Shown: positions 50,076 to 59,953, numbered from the stretch's first letter. The stretch is DNA of 64,000 nucleotides from Bacteroides bouchesdurhonensis (GCF_900155865.1 NZ_LT707006.1:3140577-3204576); one strand, 5' to 3'. A program made the numbers and translations. The notes: generated by a model from the sequence alone, not told the origin.

Positions 50076-53000
50076 CTATTTCAGTTTAGATAACTTATAC
50101 AGTTCAAATTCACGGTTAGAAGCATCTTGGCGTTGCATTTTTAGACTCTTCATCAAAAGGAAATTTGTTCTATCAACCCTTTTTTCTAATCGGGAATAAT
50201 CATTGAAAACAATGGTGTCACCGGAAGAAGATGCAAAATATGTCGGTGAAAATGTGGGAAAGTCCCAATCCGGTATATCAAAATTAGAGATATCTACCTT
50301 ATCAACATCAGGAAAGACTTGCGCACCTTTAGGAATATCAACTAAAGTTGGAGTATCAGGAGTAATCCATGCTTTTCCAGAATACATGATAACTTCATGT
50401 TTACCGGCATCACCAACTAAAGCGGCACCGCCGGGATGCCTATCATTACCTTGAGTACCGTCTGCATAGGAAGGAATAGGAGTTGCAAGAATAGTTGCAA
50501 CCTGAATTGCTCCCATGGCACCAATAACAATAGATAAAGGAATATTCGGTAAAGCTTCAGTTATTGCCAGTGCAGTGGCTATTCCAGCTTGAGCGACACT
50601 AGTCGCCTTTTCCCAAATGGCTTGTTTACGTGCCATTTCTTGTTTTTGTTTTTCAAGTTCAGCATTCTTAGCTTCAGTTCTTTCCTTGGCCGCACGCTTA
50701 CGAGCTTCTGCTTCTTCTTCGGAGATTGCTCCCGAATCAGCTAGATTCTGTATTCGTTCTACATCCTTATCATATTTCTCATCATTAGCTTCCTGCTCTT
50801 CTTCTATTTTCTGAATCTGACCATCATAAATAGTAGAGACTAGATCACCAATAGCACCCACTGCTTGAGATGCAGTTTGAAGCCATTTTTTCAGATTCCT
50901 CTGACGTTCTTTCTGTGCTTTCTCATCCGCTTTAGTAACTTTATTGATAGCATCTATTTCCGCTTCTGCTTCTTGCTGGGAAAGGTCCGCTTTCAATTTC
51001 TGTAACTGCTCTGCAATCTTTGCCCTATCCTCTGCGCTCAAATTTTCGTTTCGAAGCTCCAACTCCAACGCATCAATTGCAGCTTCGGTTGTTTTACGTA
51101 CATAATCTAATTTTAACTGATACTCAAGTTCTGCATACTCTTGCTGGGTTATTTCCTTAGAAGCTAACTGTTTTTTAAGAGCAAGCGTATCCATAACATA
51201 TGCAGCATCCCGGATTTCCTGCTCATGCGCTGCATTCTCTGCTATTAATTGCACCTGATCGGATGCATGTCTTTCGTAAAGTTCTTGTTTCTTTTTTGCA
51301 TATTTGTCGTCAATGAGAAAAACATCTTCACCTGTTTTCTCTGCTGCATCAATTTCTGCTTCACGTTGCAACTCCAACTGGTGCAATTTCAAATCAAGTT
51401 CTTCCTGGGACCCCTTTTTTACAACAGCAAGAGCGTTCTCAACATCTTTCTTTTCACGGTCAGAATTATACTTAATAGAGAATTCATCTAATTTATCCTG
51501 CATTTCTTTCGCCAAATTCTGACGAGTAGCAATTTCCTCTTTGCTATTACCCTTGACGGCAGCAATCTTCTTTGAGTAAGCAACACCAATTTTAGCAAGT
51601 TCTTTCTCCAGTCCCTCATCCATAAGAGCTAGTTCTGATTCCTGATAAGTTTCATGAATTTTCAGCTTCTCTTTGAGAGCTTTTTCCTGTTCACGTTTTT
51701 CTTTATCAGTAAGGACTGTTATACCTGAACCATTTTTGTCGTTACCCTTTGGACGGAACTTTTCTGCAATCACATCAAGTCCACGATTAAACTCATCGCT
51801 AGATGCTATTTTAAATAAGTTTTTAGAAAATTCCAACTGAGCCTTATCCGCTTTTTCTGCTTCCGATGTGTAATAGCCAAACATTTTAGCAGCACCATTC
51901 TTTATCCAAGACATATCTTCAAACTCTGATGTTGCATATTGAGCACGAGTTTTCATCCGTTTTAAAGCTTCTCTCTCTTGGGCCGTTACTTCAATACGTT
52001 TATTTTTCATTTGAATAACAGCTTTTGTGTATGCTTGTTCCTCTGTATCACCAGCATCAATAAGCCTCTTATATTCTGCCTGAAAATCTTTTTCTACTTC
52101 CAATAACTTTTTGTTCGCATCTTTTTTTGCAAGTGTTCTAAAATTATAATCTATCTTTTCTATTTTTTCTTCAGGAGATTTCAAATCATTGGCGATACCT
52201 CTTATTTTATCAGCCATCCAATTAAGAAACTCCTTAGCAGGTCCCGTTGACTCGGAGAAAGAAAGCATAAACGCTTCCCATGCTGAAGATAAGTTAGCAA
52301 GAGCTCCATGAACATTATCTCCCATCGTGTGAGCCATATCGCCCAATTCACGTTCTACACCAGTAATCTGTTCTCTAAGTGGTAATATTTTATCAACAGC
52401 GGTGAGAAAGGCATTAAAAGCGGCAACACTACGCTTATCAGTTAATTCAAGAGTAGTATTCAAGTCTACCCCTTTTTCTTTTAGCGATTTCAATCCTTCA
52501 ACTAACTCAGGCAATGTTTTAACGGGCTTACCTAACGCCTTTGCCAGCTTTCCATTACTATCAGCTAAATTTAGAAAAACATTACGAGTAGCAGTAGCAG
52601 CCATTGAAGCATCAAAACCGGCATCCGATAATTTACCCAACAAAGCCAAAGTATCTTCAATACTGAAATTAAAGGCTTTTGCAACCGGTCCAACAATTGG
52701 TAATGCAGTAGCGAGATATGAAAACGACAATGCGCTTTTGGTTGTTGCGACAGCCATCGCAGACACATATCTTTCAGTTTCTCTTGTATCAGCATTAAAC
52801 ATACGAAGAGAAGCACCTGCCAATGAAGCCGCATCTGCTAATTCTGCCCCGGTAGCTTGTGCAAATTTTAGAACGTGCTCTGTTGCATCTAATATTTCTT
52901 TTCGAGTAAAACCTAGTTTAGCAAGTTCTATTTGCAAATCCGTAGCTTCGGATGCAGTGTATTTCGTTGTAGCACCCAAACGTTGAGCATCCGCAGTTAA

Positions 53001-53984
53001 CTCCTTCACTTTATCAGAAGTGGTTCCTAATATTGCAGCAAGCCTACTATTAGCTAATTCAAATTTAACAATATCACCTACTCCTTCACGCAGTTTTGTA
53101 AATAAAGCAACAACTCCACTAACAACAGCTTGTGCACCAATATATCCAGCTGCCCACCCTTTTAAACCAGCACCAACTTTACTTAACCCAGGAGCAAGCT
53201 CTGTATTAAGCATCCTACCGGCATTCCGGGCAATAACACCCATATTCTGCATGGATTTATTACCGTTCTGTATCTCAACCCATGCAGCCTTTACTTCTTC
53301 CCGGTATGCACCGATAGTCATTTTCTGTTGACTATATCGATCGGAATTTCGCTTTATGTAATCGGTATTGATTCCGATTGTAGAATTAAGACGGGCAAGT
53401 GTACGAATATAGTTTTCATCCGTATCTTTCAAAACATCAACAGCCTTTTGCAGCTGCTTATTCATTTCCTTTGCTTGTGAACGGCTATGTACTTCCTGAT
53501 TAGTCAAGATAATAGCAGTTCTGATAAGTTTTAAACGTTCTTCTTCAGATAGAACAGCTTTCTTACGAGTAGTATTACCGGCATTCTGCGCTTTTGTCAA
53601 GTTAGCTTCTGCTTTAGCAGCCTTTTCCAAGGACACAGCATTATCCGAGTTTGCTTTGGTTAGTTTCTTCAGTTCAGCAGCAGATAATTTCTCTACATTT
53701 AGCTTTTCCTCTATCTTCTTACTGACAGTTTGAGTTATTTCAGACTGTTTTCTAAGAGCTTCGGTTAATTCAGCAGATGCAGAACCAGCCGTTTTTGCTT
53801 GAGTATTATAAAGGTTACTCAACTTTTCAAGATCAGCAACACCTTCTACATTTAGTTTCAAACCTTTTGCTAATTCTTTGGCCGCATTAACATAATCAGC
53901 CCTCACACGCTCAATAGTATTATCAAGCTCCACCAATTTCTGCAAATCGCTCTCATCAACGAAATCTTTCAATTTTAAATCCAT
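50076..53984 (-). CDS. Phage tail tape measure protein
   Basis: The 1302-aa protein has long coiled-coil stretches (about 30-220 and 780-1110, with repeated EEAEARKRAAKERTEAK-type segments), a TP901-type tape-measure core (about 290-560, e.g. TKYTASEATDLQIELAKLGFT and LSDAGFDASMAATATRN), and a Gly/Ala-rich hydrophobic part near 1165-1200. It sets tail length and helps DNA ejection. By the usual 0.15 nm per residue rule its length suggests a tail of about 190-200 nm. It is the largest tail gene on -. Confidence 0.93.
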   Translation of the reverse strand: MDLKLKDFVDESDLQKLVELDNTIERVRADYVNAAKELAKGLKLNVEGVADLEKLSNLYNTQAKTAGSASAELTEALRKQSEITQTVSKKIEEKLNVEKLSAAELKKLTKANSDNAVSLEKAAKAEANLTKAQNAGNTTRKKAVLSEEERLKLIRTAIILTNQEVHSRSQAKEMNKQLQKAVDVLKDTDENYIRTLARLNSTIGINTDYIKRNSDRYSQQKMTIGAYREEVKAAWVEIQNGNKSMQNMGVIARNAGRMLNTELAPGLSKVGAGLKGWAAGYIGAQAVVSGVVALFTKLREGVGDIVKFELANSRLAAILGTTSDKVKELTADAQRLGATTKYTASEATDLQIELAKLGFTRKEILDATEHVLKFAQATGAELADAASLAGASLRMFNADTRETERYVSAMAVATTKSALSFSYLATALPIVGPVAKAFNFSIEDTLALLGKLSDAGFDASMAATATRNVFLNLADSNGKLAKALGKPVKTLPELVEGLKSLKEKGVDLNTTLELTDKRSVAAFNAFLTAVDKILPLREQITGVERELGDMAHTMGDNVHGALANLSSAWEAFMLSFSESTGPAKEFLNWMADKIRGIANDLKSPEEKIEKIDYNFRTLAKKDANKKLLEVEKDFQAEYKRLIDAGDTEEQAYTKAVIQMKNKRIEVTAQEREALKRMKTRAQYATSEFEDMSWIKNGAAKMFGYYTSEAEKADKAQLEFSKNLFKIASSDEFNRGLDVIAEKFRPKGNDKNGSGITVLTDKEKREQEKALKEKLKIHETYQESELALMDEGLEKELAKIGVAYSKKIAAVKGNSKEEIATRQNLAKEMQDKLDEFSIKYNSDREKKDVENALAVVKKGSQEELDLKLHQLELQREAEIDAAEKTGEDVFLIDDKYAKKKQELYERHASDQVQLIAENAAHEQEIRDAAYVMDTLALKKQLASKEITQQEYAELEYQLKLDYVRKTTEAAIDALELELRNENLSAEDRAKIAEQLQKLKADLSQQEAEAEIDAINKVTKADEKAQKERQRNLKKWLQTASQAVGAIGDLVSTIYDGQIQKIEEEQEANDEKYDKDVERIQNLADSGAISEEEAEARKRAAKERTEAKNAELEKQKQEMARKQAIWEKATSVAQAGIATALAITEALPNIPLSIVIGAMGAIQVATILATPIPSYADGTQGNDRHPGGAALVGDAGKHEVIMYSGKAWITPDTPTLVDIPKGAQVFPDVDKVDISNFDIPDWDFPTFSPTYFASSSGDTIVFNDYSRLEKRVDRTNFLLMKSLKMQRQDASNREFELYKLSKLK

Positions 53985-53986
53985 AA

Positions 53987-54175
53987 TTACAGATAATGTC
54001 TATATTCAATAATCTTTCCTTTTATCTCAACTCCAAGTTTATCAAAAGCATAGGTACCATCTTCTTTCTGATAAACAACATACATGCAACCATCCAAGAC
54101 AGCTGCTTTCTTTGCAAGATCACTGATACGTTCCAGTTCACTCTGCATCTTTTTTATTTCGCAACTACAAGCCAT
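53987..54175 (-). CDS. Small phage protein before the tape measure, 62 aa
   Basis: A short protein with a CEIKK start, a helical segment and a beta-rich tail ending in YRHYL. It lies 3 bp after the 173-aa gene's stop and 2 bp before the tape measure start, so it is translated in the late operon. The slot just upstream of the tape measure often encodes tail assembly chaperones, but no frameshift site was identified. Function unknown. Confidence 0.6.
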   Translation of the reverse strand: MACSCEIKKMQSELERISDLAKKAAVLDGCMYVVYQKEDGTYAFDKLGVEIKGKIIEYRHYL

Positions 54176-54178
54176 TTT

Positions 54179-54700
54179 CTACCGATATCCACATTCTGAA
54201 AAGAAACGTTCCATCCAGGGACGGAGATACATAATATTAAAGTACTCTTTAGCTGTATCACCAATGCCTAAAATCTGCTCACCGTATTTCTTCTCAATAG
54301 AACTACCGTCCGTAAATCCTTTCGTTGAGAATCGAAGCCCGGAATCAATTCTATCGGCAGTTATGCTATCATAGAAAGTACCAGTAATAAAGAGGTTAGG
54401 TACCTCAACCGGACGCGGTGGCAAATAAAGTATCTCACTTCTAAGAGGTGGAGTTATCCTCTCCTTCCATCGTTTATATTGTTCCGCACGGTTCTGCCAG
54501 GGACCGGGCTCGTTAAAATAGGTGTCAGTATCATAATCAGGATTCAATAGATGTTCGGTACCGTCCAAGCCGGAATATAATTGTTCCTGAATACAATCAA
54601 CGAGCACATTCTTATGTTCTTCCATACACCTAATACATTCCTCTTCAAACCCGGATGCAATGGAATGAATAACTCTATGTAATTCATCAAAATCTGCCAT
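54179..54700 (-). CDS. Phage tail-region structural protein, 173 aa
   Basis: Soluble alpha/beta protein with a helical N-terminus (FDELHRVIHSIASGFEEECIRCME) and a conserved-looking PPRPVEVPNLFITGTFYDSI motif near 94-113. The order tail tube - 51-aa gene - this - tape measure suggests a tail completion or minor tail role. It starts 49 bp past the terminator-bearing gap (54715-54746) and probably relies on readthrough or an unseen promoter. No family is recognised. Confidence 0.65.
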   Translation of the reverse strand: MADFDELHRVIHSIASGFEEECIRCMEEHKNVLVDCIQEQLYSGLDGTEHLLNPDYDTDTYFNEPGPWQNRAEQYKRWKERITPPLRSEILYLPPRPVEVPNLFITGTFYDSITADRIDSGLRFSTKGFTDGSSIEKKYGEQILGIGDTAKEYFNIMYLRPWMERFFSECGYR

Positions 54701-54714
54701 ACAGTAAAAATATA

Positions 54715-54746
54715 ACGGGCTGGGCTGTAATCACACCCCAGCCCGT
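54715..54746 (-). terminator. Terminator between tail-tube and tape-measure blocks
   Basis: On -, ACGGGCTGGG (54746-54737) pairs with CCCAGCCCGT (54724-54715), followed by TATATTTTT. A strong GC-rich stem; it could set high expression of the upstream structural genes relative to the tape measure. Confidence 0.85.
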
Positions 54747-54749
54747 CGG

Positions 54750-54905
54750 TTACTTAGTTATCGCATCGTACACTTCCGAGAGCTTCTTCTTACGGTCAGC
54801 TTCCTTCAGTTCCTGCCACACGACTTTAATGTGCGCATTAATAAACTCTTCCTTCGTCATGCCCTTCACAGCAACCTCGACGAACGTAACATTATCTACC
54901 TTCAT
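54750..54905 (-). CDS. 51-aa phage protein after the tail tube gene
   Basis: The gene is ATG 54905 to TAA 54750-54752 and overlaps the previous stop as ATGA. The protein is MKVDNVTFVEVAVKGMTKEEF... with a helical charged C-terminus ending in DAITK. Small size, tight overlap and the terminator 3 bp downstream support a real gene. It may be a tail assembly factor. Function unknown. Confidence 0.7.
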   Translation of the reverse strand: MKVDNVTFVEVAVKGMTKEEFINAHIKVVWQELKEADRKKKLSEVYDAITK

Positions 54906-55741
54906 GACACCTGCTCGATACCTCTGATTCCTTTTTCATACAATACAGAAGGAGCTTTCAACGAAGGAACCGCCCCGGCTTTAGGAACAATGGTAATGAT
55001 ACCATCCGAATATGTAGCAGAAGTTACGTTATTCATAACTTCAGCAGCACCATCAGCAATAAGACTGCCAAATTCTTCTGTACGGTCATAACCACCAACA
55101 ACTTCAACTATTTTGTAAGTATTTTCGGCCTCCAACTTTTGAAACACAACATCAACCAAGCCTTTAACGAAATTCTTGGGATTGAAGTCTAACTGCACGT
55201 AGTCAAAGTGCAATTGGCTGTCTTCCACATCTTCATGTGAAAAACTAACAGTCATCGCAGACTTAGCACTACTGGTCGGGTACTGTGTCACGGTCGGGTA
55301 AACAGTAGACATCGGAATACCGGCAAGGATATCAGTGTCATCATTATAACCGATCAACATATTATCCTGATTCCAAAAGTAAACGTCCCATCCTTTATTG
55401 GCACATTTCAGAAGCTGGGCATTCAAAACCTCATCAAATTTCTTCAAAGTGAAGGTGTCTGTTTGAGCGCTAAGCCCGTTGTATTCACTTGCACCGTACC
55501 CTACAGGATTAACTTGAGGCTCTCCACCATTCTTGGCATACTCCAGGAATGGCAAAATAGGGTAAATACGCCCGGGACGGTCTGCATGGCACAATTCGAG
55601 CAACTTCTCACCTGTTATATCAGCAGGGAGTTTGACACCATGTTCTGTCAAGATAGCACCTTTGACTTTTTTCCAGTCAATGCTACAGGCAGAACTACCA
55701 GTGTTCATCCGGGAACCCTTACACGTTCTAATCTTTCTCAT
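54902..55741 (-). CDS. Probable phage major tail (tube) protein
   Basis: The 279-aa protein is beta-rich with two Cys near the start, a conserved-looking HEDVEDSQLHFDYVQLDFNPKNFVKGLVDVVF block (about 175-207) and a C-terminal Ig-like or loop region (NVTSATYSDGIITIVPKAGAVPSLKA). It follows the connectors and precedes the tape-measure block, where the tube protein is normally encoded, and the strong terminator downstream fits high expression. Could instead be another virion protein. Stop and start overlap by 4 bp with neighbours. Confidence 0.65.
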   Translation of the reverse strand: MRKIRTCKGSRMNTGSSACSIDWKKVKGAILTEHGVKLPADITGEKLLELCHADRPGRIYPILPFLEYAKNGGEPQVNPVGYGASEYNGLSAQTDTFTLKKFDEVLNAQLLKCANKGWDVYFWNQDNMLIGYNDDTDILAGIPMSTVYPTVTQYPTSSAKSAMTVSFSHEDVEDSQLHFDYVQLDFNPKNFVKGLVDVVFQKLEAENTYKIVEVVGGYDRTEEFGSLIADGAAEVMNNVTSATYSDGIITIVPKAGAVPSLKAPSVLYEKGIRGIEQVS

Positions 55742-56310
55742 TTTCTTCTACAATTAAGATTATTAATTTTTATTTCCATCGAGCGTATATTTATGGCATC
55801 AATCGGCTCGCTCACAGCCTCACCGGAATCTGTATAGGCTCCGTATCTGCCATATGAATAGTTTTCTGAATAACTATGTTTCACTTTTTCGTCATAGTCG
55901 CAGTCGAACCGAGAATCTTCATATAATACTTCCAATAAACGTTTATAGATTGGCCGAAGGATATTTTTAAAAGATGTGGTTCTGCGCATCTCATTGCTCC
56001 ACTCTTTACAAGAAGAACATGCTATAATTAACGAAACCTTTGCTTTTGAAAAATAATCCGCATCACCTCTATCCTCACTAATTGGAGTGAATAGTGCAAC
56101 CAATGGAAACTTCCTTTCAGACTGGGCAGAAGACTTACTGTATTCATCTAAAATATCTTTGATATATTGACTGCTACCAAAGATGTAATTCAATCTTGGT
56201 GACTTTACAATTTTTGCCCCACCTTTCCCATTAGGGTAGAGGATTTCAAGTCCTTCAGGAAGTTTTCTAACTACTTCTTCAAACAGTTCTGTTATATCCA
56301 ATTCCATCAT
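55738..56310 (-). CDS. Phage head-tail connector/neck-like protein, 190 aa
   Basis: Mixed alpha/beta soluble protein. It starts within a 4-bp overlap with the upstream connector (56307) and its end overlaps the tube gene by 4 bp. Order (capsid - two small genes - this - tube) fits a neck or tail-terminator protein. The FPLVALFTPISEDRGDADYF segment near 68-87 resembles tail-terminator-like folds, but no family was recognised with confidence. Confidence 0.6.
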   Translation of the reverse strand: MMELDITELFEEVVRKLPEGLEILYPNGKGGAKIVKSPRLNYIFGSSQYIKDILDEYSKSSAQSERKFPLVALFTPISEDRGDADYFSKAKVSLIIACSSCKEWSNEMRRTTSFKNILRPIYKRLLEVLYEDSRFDCDYDEKVKHSYSENYSYGRYGAYTDSGEAVSEPIDAINIRSMEIKINNLNCRRK

Positions 56311-56849
56311 AAATTGAAAGCATTAATGGGAGTTAATAGGTTCTTTTGAATCTTCAAACCGGTGAAAGGACAATCATCGGACATCGCCCATTCTACAAAG
56401 AGTCGGTTCTTCTTCACCATGCTGTTCCAGACACTAACCTGTCTCTTAATCGGAGATATATACTCGTTAGCACATTTCAATCTTACAAGACCAGTGATAG
56501 TAGCCTGTGTATTCATATCACGTAAAATGTGAAAGAACACATAATCGGCGAACGGTTCACTTAGCTTTTCACATAAAAGTGCATATCCGGATTGAGGTTC
56601 ATCTTTTTCCAAGATATCAACCTCATCTGAAGAATCCTCTTTTTCCTGTTCTACGATCTCCAAATAATCAGTAATAGCTTGTGAAAGACTAAAACCGACA
56701 GCAGTATGAAGAAATTCGGTCTGAAATGCCTTGATATACCCGTTTATCACCTCATTTACTGCAAGAGACTGGGGCGAAGGCATTTCAGCGACCGAAGCAT
56801 TCTCAATATGCCTGGGACCTGACGTAAAATATGAAACATCAATCAACAT
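56307..56849 (-). CDS. Phage head-completion/connector-like protein, 180 aa
   Basis: The N-terminal part is helical (MPSPQSLAVNEVINGYIKAFQTEFLHTAVG), with an acidic low-complexity insert (EQEKEDSSDEVDILEKDEPQSG near 67-88). C-terminal FADYVFFHILRDMN and a hydrophobic strand follow. It is one of two small genes after the capsid, where head-tail connectors (gp6/gp15-like) are found. No family is recognised beyond context. Confidence 0.6.
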   Translation of the reverse strand: MLIDVSYFTSGPRHIENASVAEMPSPQSLAVNEVINGYIKAFQTEFLHTAVGFSLSQAITDYLEIVEQEKEDSSDEVDILEKDEPQSGYALLCEKLSEPFADYVFFHILRDMNTQATITGLVRLKCANEYISPIKRQVSVWNSMVKKNRLFVEWAMSDDCPFTGLKIQKNLLTPINAFNL

Positions 56850-56857
56850 GGCAATAG

Positions 56858-57280
56858 TTATTTAGAAGCCTTACCCTTTCCGGTTTTCTTTTCATCTTCC
56901 ACGGAAACGGTTTTATCATCAACAACAGTTACTTCCTTAGCATCTCCAGCAGGCAATTCTTTTGAATCGGCAGCCGGAAGATTCTTGTTATCAGAAGGAA
57001 TCAGGGCTTCAAGTTCTGCAATACGAGCTTTCATTGTATCACGTTCATCTGTCAGTTCAACAATAGCTTTATCTTTCTCCGTAATGGATTCAGTAAGTTC
57101 ACCGATTTTCGCATCTTTCTCTGTGAGCATACATTCCAATGTCTTTCGAGCATCTTCTTCTGTAACAAGACCACACTCGGAAATAGGGGTGAATGAAACC
57201 ACCCCTCTACCAATCCGAATGCGTTGCTCTTTAAGCACATTGGCTACATCCTTATCATTACCTCTAAGTATGTAATCCAT
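56858..57280 (-). CDS. Phage coiled-coil protein after the capsid gene, 140 aa
   Basis: After a short MDYILRGNDKDVANVLKEQRIRIGRGVVSF start with a beta-like segment, the protein has a long coiled coil (about 40-90, with repeated EKDxxIxEL heptads) and an acidic/Lys tail (DDKTVSVEDEKKTGKGKASK). It starts 4 bp after the major capsid stop. Similar small proteins in this position can decorate or stabilise capsids, or be connectors. Function unknown. Confidence 0.65.
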   Translation of the reverse strand: MDYILRGNDKDVANVLKEQRIRIGRGVVSFTPISECGLVTEEDARKTLECMLTEKDAKIGELTESITEKDKAIVELTDERDTMKARIAELEALIPSDNKNLPAADSKELPAGDAKEVTVVDDKTVSVEDEKKTGKGKASK

Positions 57281-57284
57281 AATC

Positions 57285-58859
57285 CTACGCTTTAGTTATT
57301 GCAGTCTTCAATGCGGCCAAATCCCCATAAGCGAAAGCCCACGGCATATAAATCGGGAAGATAACTTCTTCTTGTGCCATCAACACAACCTCATTGCAAA
57401 GCTTGGTCTCCACATCTTCAGCCCATTCAAGTGTCAAAGTGGTATAATCAACCAAATTTGCGGCTTGGTTAAAGTCACCTAAAAGATACTTACCTGGAAG
57501 AATACCACCATACTCGATAATCGGACGACCGGCAATATATTTCACCCCATCAACCATTTTAACGATACCAAGATTACGTCCTGTCGTATCTTTTTCTGAT
57601 TCCATACCGTTAACAGTCATTGGATTAAGAATAATAGCATTCGGAAAATACTGGGCATATGTCATTGCGGCGAAAGCTGTTTTCACTACATCTTCAGAGT
57701 TGGGTTCCTCAATGTTCTTAAAGCCGGCTTCATGAACACTGAATGTCATTTTATCCGTAGCCGTTTCAGCACCGGAGAACGCGACACCAGAAATAAGGAT
57801 ACGACCATCTTCCATTTTCACAAGAGCGTGTGTTTTGTTCAGTTCTGTAAGAACAGCGGCACCAGCGAACGTGATACTCATTCCATCAAGAATCAAATCC
57901 TGTGGTTCTGCAAACTCTACAATCACATCCTTATCACCGTTATATCCGGTAATAGCTTTTACAGCACCGGCGGCACCTGTAACAATGGCTGTACTGATAA
58001 TCTTCTCTACAGAAGTCACCCCAGTATTATTAATAATACCAAGCAAATTCTCACCATTACCGTCACCAAACAAGATGTTCCAGTCTTCTGCCATCCAAAC
58101 AGCTTCAGGAAGCATGTTCAAGATGTAGGAACGAATGTACACTCTTGATTTCAACATACGTTTTGAGATACGGATATGAGTACCAAGGCGCTTAGTTCCT
58201 GTCTGTATCTCTTTTACCTTGATGCTTGATTCAGGCAAACGCCCATTCTCTGTTACAAAACGGGCATTGCGGTTGAAAGCATATACTTGTGCATAGGCAA
58301 GTTGAGGGTATGCAGGATCAGCAGTCAACGTCGTTAATACATCACGCATATGCAACTTTTTGTTGGCAACCTGAGTCACAACACGTTTCTGTTGTTGAGT
58401 AATCAACAAATCACCGGTGTAATTGTCAGTCATGGAAACGACATCTTTCAAGGAGAAGCCGTCAAATTCTCCTGATTTGCGTGTTTTTCCTTCTGCGAAA
58501 TCTCTGAATTTTTCAGAATCAAGCATCTCGTTCAACTTCTCATCGAACTTGTTGATAGTATCCATAGAAAGACCTTTCTGCTTCATTTTCTCGATACTTT
58601 CACCTAGAGTTTTAACTTGTTCTACAAGTTGCTCGTTGTCCTTTACCAATTGCTGGAACTTTTCTCCATCATAGGCTTTCAATAGATTATTGATGTCACC
58701 AAACTGTTTCGTTACCTCCTCCGGTGAGGCAAATCCTTCAAGTGACTTGTTAACTACTTCACACATCATGCCGACAATGTTTTCCATGAAAGTTTTCTGT
58801 TCTGCCGGCAGACCGTCTGTTTTCAGATTAAAATCTGATACTGTAAATTTTTTAGGCAT
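57285..58859 (-). CDS. HK97-fold phage major capsid protein
   Basis: The 524-aa protein has a helical coiled-coil N-terminal domain (about 20-135), which in HK97-type capsids is the delta/scaffolding domain removed by the prohead protease, then the HK97 core: E-loop/spine region, then GTHIRISKRMLKSRV near 223 and VWMAEDWNILFGDGNGENLLGI near 250-271. It builds the icosahedral head. It follows the protease by 17 bp. The 524-aa length is above the usual 300-400, from the scaffolding part and a beta-rich insertion (about 290-370). Confidence 0.92.
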   Translation of the reverse strand: MPKKFTVSDFNLKTDGLPAEQKTFMENIVGMMCEVVNKSLEGFASPEEVTKQFGDINNLLKAYDGEKFQQLVKDNEQLVEQVKTLGESIEKMKQKGLSMDTINKFDEKLNEMLDSEKFRDFAEGKTRKSGEFDGFSLKDVVSMTDNYTGDLLITQQQKRVVTQVANKKLHMRDVLTTLTADPAYPQLAYAQVYAFNRNARFVTENGRLPESSIKVKEIQTGTKRLGTHIRISKRMLKSRVYIRSYILNMLPEAVWMAEDWNILFGDGNGENLLGIINNTGVTSVEKIISTAIVTGAAGAVKAITGYNGDKDVIVEFAEPQDLILDGMSITFAGAAVLTELNKTHALVKMEDGRILISGVAFSGAETATDKMTFSVHEAGFKNIEEPNSEDVVKTAFAAMTYAQYFPNAIILNPMTVNGMESEKDTTGRNLGIVKMVDGVKYIAGRPIIEYGGILPGKYLLGDFNQAANLVDYTTLTLEWAEDVETKLCNEVVLMAQEEVIFPIYMPWAFAYGDLAALKTAITKA

Positions 58860-58876
58860 AAAATTTAAATTTTAAG

Positions 58877-59953
58877 TTATTTATTCTCGAAACAGCTATT
58901 CAAACTCTTGAAATCGAGTAAAGTGCCATTATCAGCGGCTTTAATCGTTACTTCATCGTTCCCATTTTCCCCGTCATTCTTTTCTTGAGTGTCAACAGAC
59001 GGCTCATTTTTTCCGGTGGTATTTTCAGAAGTGTTTTGCAGAATAGCATTCGAACGATATACTTTTCCCCAACAGTGGGGACATCTTACATAATTCATAA
59101 GGTCTTGTAGACCCTTTTGAGTAAATTCTTTCTTTTCTGATTTGACAGAATCAATAAGAGAAATTACTTGGGTTCTAATCTCCGGAGTGAGCTTCTCCAT
59201 TTCTTCCCTTACAATGTCCTGTGTTATCCATCTCTGATAATCAGCAGCATAATCTAATACCTGTTGGGCAAAGGTATGCTCTGTTTCTGCATCATAATCA
59301 AATTGATAACCACAATGAGGACATGAGACAACGGCACCACCGTTGAGGCTCTTCAGTAATAAACTTAATTCCATATCGTATCCTTTTAAACGTTCATCAC
59401 TATATCCATGCTGCAAGAACGCTTTCCGGACGAAATCAACAGCTTCCTTTACCTGGTCAGCAGTAGCAGACTTGATATTCACAAGGAACGTCTGTGGATT
59501 ACTCCCCCAACTTGTCAATGTTGAATATTCCATCATACGCCATTCAAGCACCTTACAAGGATCGATAGAATCCCTTTTGATGGCTTTTACTCCGATAGAG
59601 TGTTCTAGGGTTCTTCCATTCTCTGCAAACAGCTTATAATCAGCTAACGTATCACGGCCAATCTGTTTTTCAAGATTTAACTGACCGACCATAACCAAAT
59701 TACCTTCTGTTTCCTTACCACTCAACGGAACACCTAACAACTGGTCTGTACGATGATTCAGGAACCAACGCATCCGACCAATATTTTCTTTCAATGTCTT
59801 ATTGAATGAGCCGGGCATAGATATGTCATTTTGTGAGTCCTTCACACCGATACCGTTCACCGCAACGGTAACGATACCCTTCTCATCAACATCATTTGCC
59901 TTTGTCTTGTACTGAAGGCTTTTGATTTTCTCTTCCATCTTTTTCATCTCCAC
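58877..59953 (-). CDS. HK97-family prohead protease with C-terminal zinc-ribbon-like extension
   Basis: Residues about 12-160 form a U35-type prohead protease domain: FLNHRTD (His67) and LEHSIG (His118-Ser119) supply the catalytic-type residues. It cleaves the capsid N-terminal domain during head maturation. The C-terminal half adds two CPxC motifs (CPHC at 211-214 and 291-294), which could bind one zinc together. The protease family is usually about 150-250 aa, so 358 aa is long. It overlaps the portal end by 62 bp. Confidence 0.9.
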   Translation of the reverse strand: MEMKKMEEKIKSLQYKTKANDVDEKGIVTVAVNGIGVKDSQNDISMPGSFNKTLKENIGRMRWFLNHRTDQLLGVPLSGKETEGNLVMVGQLNLEKQIGRDTLADYKLFAENGRTLEHSIGVKAIKRDSIDPCKVLEWRMMEYSTLTSWGSNPQTFLVNIKSATADQVKEAVDFVRKAFLQHGYSDERLKGYDMELSLLLKSLNGGAVVSCPHCGYQFDYDAETEHTFAQQVLDYAADYQRWITQDIVREEMEKLTPEIRTQVISLIDSVKSEKKEFTQKGLQDLMNYVRCPHCWGKVYRSNAILQNTSENTTGKNEPSVDTQEKNDGENGNDEVTIKAADNGTLLDFKSLNSCFENK

